Positions 60,345-64,000 of a stretch of 64,000 nucleotides of DNA are shown piece after piece. The first letter of the stretch is position 1, and each line of letters begins with the position of its first letter. The stretch lies in contig NZ_BMZR01000005.1 of the NCBI RefSeq assembly GCF_014652895.1, positions 62,001 through 126,000 of the forward strand. Reading direction: 5' to 3'. The notes beneath the pieces are model-generated. The model ran no database searches and had not been told where the DNA came from. It saw nothing but the letters and a program-made list of their open reading frames with translations. Origin of the DNA: Psychrobacter glaciei (lineage in GTDB: Bacteria; Pseudomonadota; Gammaproteobacteria; Pseudomonadales; Moraxellaceae). The translations under genes and the position numbers were made by a program.

Positions 60345-61928
60345 ATGCTTAATATCACTGCGACCAGACAAGCCATCAAGAAGCGCTTTAAACGCAAAAA
60401 ATCACCAGCAGCGCCGCCAGTAGATTGTGATGTGCTTATCGTCGGTGCAGGGCTTGCCGGTATCGGGATGGCCTGTCAATTGCAACAACGCAAGCCAAAA
60501 AAGAAAGTGAGTAAGCAGGCAAAAACGCCACCATTTATCGTATTAGAAAAGCGCTCGGATCTAGGTGGTACTTGGGATTTATTTACGTATCCTGGTATTC
60601 GCTCTGACTCTGATGCCTTGACCTTTGGCTATAGTTTTAGACCGTGGTTAGATCATCGAATGCTGGCAGCAGGTGAAGACATTAAGAGTTATATCGCTGA
60701 TACGGCGCGTGAATTTGGCATTACTGAACATATTCGCTATCAGCATGAAGTGCAGCAGTTGTCGTGGTCAAGCCATGATCAACAGTGGTCAGCCACGATC
60801 AAAAATCATGTGAGCGGTGAGGTGTCTACGTTGACCGCAAACTTCGTCGTCGGGGCAACCGGCTATTATGACTATGAGCAGGGTTATCAACCGCATTTTG
60901 AAAAGGAAGAAGATTTCCAAGGTCAAATCGTCCATCCGCAGCATTGGAACAACGTTGATTATCATGATAAAAAAGTGGTCATTATTGGTAGCGGTGCCAC
61001 AGCGATGACGTTGTTGCCTGCGATGGTCAATGAAGACGATGGTCAATGCGTGCAGCACGTTACGATGTTGCAACGTTCGCCGACTTATGTGGCAAGCGTA
61101 CCTGGCGATGATTATGCGCTTGAGTGGCTATCTGCTAAATTTTCGCCTTTATCAAAACAGCAAGCTTATACGCTATTGCGGGCGCGTAACGTCTTAAGAC
61201 AGCAAGGCGTTTATCAGTTTGCTGCCCATGCACCGAAAGTGTTAAAAGCGCTATTAACCTATGGCGTGAAAAGAGAGTTAAAAGGTAGTGGTGTCGCTGT
61301 TGATCATTTTGTTCCTGCTTACAATCCATGGGATGAGCGACTCTGTGCGGTGCCAGATGGTGACTTATTCAATACCTTGCACAGCAAAAGAGCAGGGGTG
61401 GTCACTGACCAAATCAGCCACTTTACTAAAACGGGCATCATGCTTGAGTCGGGTAAACATCTCGATGCTGATATTATTGTCACCGCAACGGGATTGAAGC
61501 TGCAAATGCTCGGCGGCGCGTCATTGTATATTGATGGTCAGCCAGTCAAAGTGGGTGCACGTATGACCTACAAAGCAGTCCTAGTTGAGGATGTGCCCAA
61601 TATGGCCGTGATGTTTGGTTATATCAATGCTTCGTGGACTTTAAAGGTAGACTTAGCTTCTCAGTATATCGTACGGCTACTTGATTATATGCAGACCCAT
61701 CGTTATCAGGTCGCTGTGCCACAAGCTGAGACCAAGCGTGAAAAGGTACAAGTTCAGTCAGATACGGTGATGGGTGCGCTATCGGCGGGTTATATTAAGC
61801 GAGCTCAGGACGAGTTGCCCAAGCAAGGCGATCGCTACCCTTGGCATGTGACGAATAATTATGTCAGCGACCGCATTATGCTCAAACACCGTAAAATAAA
61901 AGATGACTGGTTACGTTTTAGCCGTTAG
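60345..61928 (+). CDS. Flavin-containing monooxygenase, Baeyer-Villiger type
   Basis: 527 residues. FAD-binding GAGLAG at 34-39 (DVLIVGAGLAGIGMA), GGTWDLFTYPGIRSDSD, the Baeyer-Villiger fingerprint FQGQIVHPQHW at 191-201, and a second Rossmann site IIGSGATA at 213-220 for NADPH. A basic N-terminal extension (AIKKRFKRKKS) precedes the first motif. Such enzymes insert oxygen next to ketones or oxidise heteroatoms. Substrate unknown. Its stop codon lies 11 bases inside the convergent downstream gene. Confidence 0.87.
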   Translation: MLNITATRQAIKKRFKRKKSPAAPPVDCDVLIVGAGLAGIGMACQLQQRKPKKKVSKQAKTPPFIVLEKRSDLGGTWDLFTYPGIRSDSDALTFGYSFRPWLDHRMLAAGEDIKSYIADTAREFGITEHIRYQHEVQQLSWSSHDQQWSATIKNHVSGEVSTLTANFVVGATGYYDYEQGYQPHFEKEEDFQGQIVHPQHWNNVDYHDKKVVIIGSGATAMTLLPAMVNEDDGQCVQHVTMLQRSPTYVASVPGDDYALEWLSAKFSPLSKQQAYTLLRARNVLRQQGVYQFAAHAPKVLKALLTYGVKRELKGSGVAVDHFVPAYNPWDERLCAVPDGDLFNTLHSKRAGVVTDQISHFTKTGIMLESGKHLDADIIVTATGLKLQMLGGASLYIDGQPVKVGARMTYKAVLVEDVPNMAVMFGYINASWTLKVDLASQYIVRLLDYMQTHRYQVAVPQAETKREKVQVQSDTVMGALSAGYIKRAQDELPKQGDRYPWHVTNNYVSDRIMLKHRKIKDDWLRFSR

Positions 61929-62874
61929 CATTTTGGTGGCTATCAATAAAGTCAGCGACTTGGTTGCTTAGCATTTGCCATAGGGTTTCTTGCGCACTCT
62001 TGCTGCCCCACGCATTGTGCGGACTAAATATGACACGTGGATGGTTAGCAAGGGTCAATAAAGGGTCGTCTTTGACAATCGGCTCTTGCTCAAATACATC
62101 GCTGGCATAGCCGATGACTTGCTTATTGTTGATGGCATCGGTCAGTGCTTGGCTATCGACAACGCCGCCGCGAGCCACATTGACGATAAGCGGTTGCTTG
62201 GTCATTTTTGCCAAGGTGGCTTTATTAATGAGATGTTGGGTTTGCTCGTTTAATGGACAATGCAAGCTCAACACATCAGCGCGGGCAAGCACTTCATCAA
62301 ACGCGGTATAGTCGTCATTACGTGGTGTCTGTGCTTGATGTTCCGCCCACAATACCGTCATGCCAAAAGCACGAGCAATCTCGGTGACGCGTTTACCAAT
62401 AGTGCCGACCCCAATAATCCCTAGCGTTTTATCTTCCAAATCTATCAACGGAATATCCAGCAGGCAAAAATTACCGTTTGCCTGCCATGTGCCGTCAGCG
62501 ACTTTTTGATGATAATAAATACCGGCACGCATAGCTGTCAGCATGAGCATAAAGGTATGCTCAGGCACGCTTTTAACCGCGTAACCTGCGACGTTATATA
62601 GCGCGACATTATGCTCAACACAAGCCTCTTGGTCGACGTTATTCATACCGGTCGCTGTCAGCTGGATAAGCTTCAGGTTGGGGAGTTTGCTTATTACGTC
62701 AGCGTCAATTTGGACTTTATTGGTGATGATAATATCAGCGTCTTTGCAGCGCGCCAAAATGACCTCATTGTCTTTTGGCGTGTCATCATAAATCACATAA
62801 TCACTGATGCCTGTCGGTGCTGGCAAGTCGACGCCATCAGAAAACGTACCTTTATCTAAAAAAACCGCTTGCAT
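61918..62874 (-). CDS. hprA: D-2-hydroxyacid dehydrogenase (hydroxypyruvate/glycerate type)
   Basis: 318 residues. NAD-binding GVGTIG at 155-160; catalytic triad R235 (VNVARGGVVD), E264 (FEQEP) and H286 (FSPHNAWG). The sequence resembles bacterial glycerate dehydrogenase/hydroxypyruvate reductase, which interconverts hydroxypyruvate and D-glycerate, though other 2-oxoacids are possible. The C-terminal end overlaps the tail of the flavoprotein gene on the opposite strand (61918-61928). Confidence 0.85.
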   Translation of the reverse strand: MQAVFLDKGTFSDGVDLPAPTGISDYVIYDDTPKDNEVILARCKDADIIITNKVQIDADVISKLPNLKLIQLTATGMNNVDQEACVEHNVALYNVAGYAVKSVPEHTFMLMLTAMRAGIYYHQKVADGTWQANGNFCLLDIPLIDLEDKTLGIIGVGTIGKRVTEIARAFGMTVLWAEHQAQTPRNDDYTAFDEVLARADVLSLHCPLNEQTQHLINKATLAKMTKQPLIVNVARGGVVDSQALTDAINNKQVIGYASDVFEQEPIVKDDPLLTLANHPRVIFSPHNAWGSKSAQETLWQMLSNQVADFIDSHQNANG

Positions 62875-63234
62875 GGCTATTCCTTATCTCATTGTTATTT
62901 TAAATGGGTTTGCATGATTATCGGCTTAATGTAGCATGTTGTTGAATGGTTTTTAATGATGAGTCGTTATCTTATTATTTTATATGACCAACTTATGCTT
63001 GGCATTGAAATAATCTTGCATCAATCTGCTCTTGAAAAGTCAACTTAACGCACTCATCTAGCCGCTAACGTTATATAATGGTTCGGCCAAAACGTTGGCT
63101 TGATTTATGTGGCTGCTTTGCACTGACGTTTTTTGACGGGTAGCGGCGTGAGTAAGTAACCTTTGCCAGCATTACTAGCCACCATTGCTAACTACCTATT
63201 TTCTTATCATCTGAGTACAAAAAGACATCGCCTT
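62875..63234. other. Divergent spacer between hprA and rapA
   Basis: 360 bp, AT-rich, presumably promoters of the two divergent genes. No RNA gene or strong hairpin noticed. Confidence 0.35.
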
Positions 63235-64000
63235 ATGACTATCTCTATCGCTTCATTGCACAGCACCGAATTCGCCGTTGGTCAACGTTATTTATCTGAT
63301 ACGGAGTCCGAGTTGGGCTTAGGTGTGGTCATCGATGTAGACGACCGATGTGTACATATTTTATTTCCGCAAAGTGAAGAGACGCGCGTCTATGCGAAAA
63401 ACTCCGCGCCATTATCACGCGTGGTGTTCAAAGTTGGCGATAGCATTTATGACCAAGACGGCAAGTGCTATCTAGTCAATGCGGTTGATGAAGTGATGGG
63501 CGTGCTCAAATACGGTGTTGATGAACACGAGCGCGGCATCATGGAAACCCGTCTCGCTGCCAACATCACCTTGGCTAAGCCGCTTGAGCGTCTGCTAGCT
63601 GGTCGTATTGAGCGCGGTGATTGGTATGAGCTGCGTCAAGATATCTTGCGTATGCAATCGGCGCTTGCTGGTCATCCACTCAAAGGCATGATGGGCGCAC
63701 GTGTCGATATCATTGAGCATCAGCTCTATATCGCCCATGAAGTTGGCAAGCGTATCGCACCGCGTGTGTTGCTCGCTGACGAAGTGGGTCTGGGTAAAAC
63801 CATCGAAGCGGGTTTGATTATTCATCAGCAGTTGTTAACGGGCAAAGCTGAGCGTGTGCTTATCCTAGTGCCAGACAGTCTACAATATCAGTGGATGATT
63901 GAGCTGCGTCGTCGCTTTAACTTAAATTTTGCTTTATTTGATTTGGTACGTGCGGCAGCCATTAAAGAACACGATCCTGAACAAAATGTCTTTGCGACTG
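63235..64000 (+). CDS. rapA: RNA polymerase-recycling ATPase RapA, N-terminal part (cut by window end)
   Basis: The frame starts at ATG 63235 and is open to the window end (255 codons). The N-terminal Tudor-like region FAVGQRYLSDTESELGLGVVIDVDDRCVHILFPQSEETRVYAKNSAPLSRV matches RapA, and the Swi2/Snf2 P-loop ADEVGLGKTIEAGLI lies at 181-195, then LILVPDSLQYQWMIEL. RapA binds RNA polymerase and stimulates its recycling after termination. The complete protein would be about 950 residues. Confidence 0.93.
   Translation, partial: MTISIASLHSTEFAVGQRYLSDTESELGLGVVIDVDDRCVHILFPQSEETRVYAKNSAPLSRVVFKVGDSIYDQDGKCYLVNAVDEVMGVLKYGVDEHERGIMETRLAANITLAKPLERLLAGRIERGDWYELRQDILRMQSALAGHPLKGMMGARVDIIEHQLYIAHEVGKRIAPRVLLADEVGLGKTIEAGLIIHQQLLTGKAERVLILVPDSLQYQWMIELRRRFNLNFALFDLVRAAAIKEHDPEQNVFAT

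Overview
The window looks like an ordinary, densely packed chromosomal segment of a Gammaproteobacterium of the family Moraxellaceae, most probably Psychrobacter. This rests on the protein sequences (a response regulator almost identical to what I remember of Acinetobacter BfmR, a MurD P-loop of the Pseudomonadales type, a DUF3360 carrier), on the moderately AT-rich intergenic DNA, and on the gene order. No search could be run, so the genus is an inference. I see no prophage, plasmid, CRISPR array, rRNA or tRNA, and no intact insertion sequence with a transposase. The coding content is core metabolism and I do not see a novel multi-gene system. The less ordinary material lies between genes: families of short palindromic or MITE-like elements, regulatory palindromes and small ORFs.

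Layout. 1-7.3 kb: glnK-amtB nitrogen operon on the minus strand (amtB cut by the window edge) with a sigma-54-like promoter, a tandem universal stress protein next to a SulP anion transporter, then murD and ftsW on the plus strand. 7.3-14.2 kb: gluQ and dksA (minus), cpdA (minus), then a zinc-uptake locus in which zur-znuC-znuB (minus) diverges from znuA (plus) across one Zur-box palindrome. 14.6-22.8 kb: the complete F1Fo ATP synthase cluster atpI-BEFHAGDC, ended by a strong terminator. 23.4-28.4 kb: a BfmR/BfmS-like two-component pair with a terminator between the two genes, a previously unlisted 59-residue membrane ORF, a 283-bp MITE-like element and an EnvZ-like kinase without a neighbouring regulator. 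28.8-31.3 kb: rpsP-rimM-trmD-rplS.

31.5-44.4 kb: a DUF4442 hotdog protein, a DUF3360 membrane protein, uvrC, the lgt-thyA-folA run (minus), an NRDE protein, rppH, an OsmC/MAPEG pair, dusC and a UvrD-like helicase. 44.6-48.2 kb: hisIE-tatA-tatB-tatC (minus) and a thioesterase-like protein. 48.9-54.2 kb: rpmI-rplT, pheS-pheT and ihfA, the usual translation cluster but without infC upstream. 54.3-64 kb: two small lipoproteins, a neutral zinc metallopeptidase, rho, trxA, an RluA-type pseudouridine synthase, a Baeyer-Villiger-like flavoprotein whose stop overlaps that of a convergent D-2-hydroxyacid dehydrogenase, and the 5' part of rapA, cut by the window end.

Interspersed repeats are the main unexplained structure. 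Two 162-bp copies of one element (8377-8538 and 56754-56915) have near-perfect inverted ends beginning AGGGCGTGT. A 61-bp internally deleted copy lies at 40733-40793, and a different 283-bp element sharing the same end motif lies at 26550-26832. A separate 76-bp near-palindrome sits at 8605-8680. They look like non-autonomous transposable elements mobilised by a transposase encoded elsewhere, which is inference.
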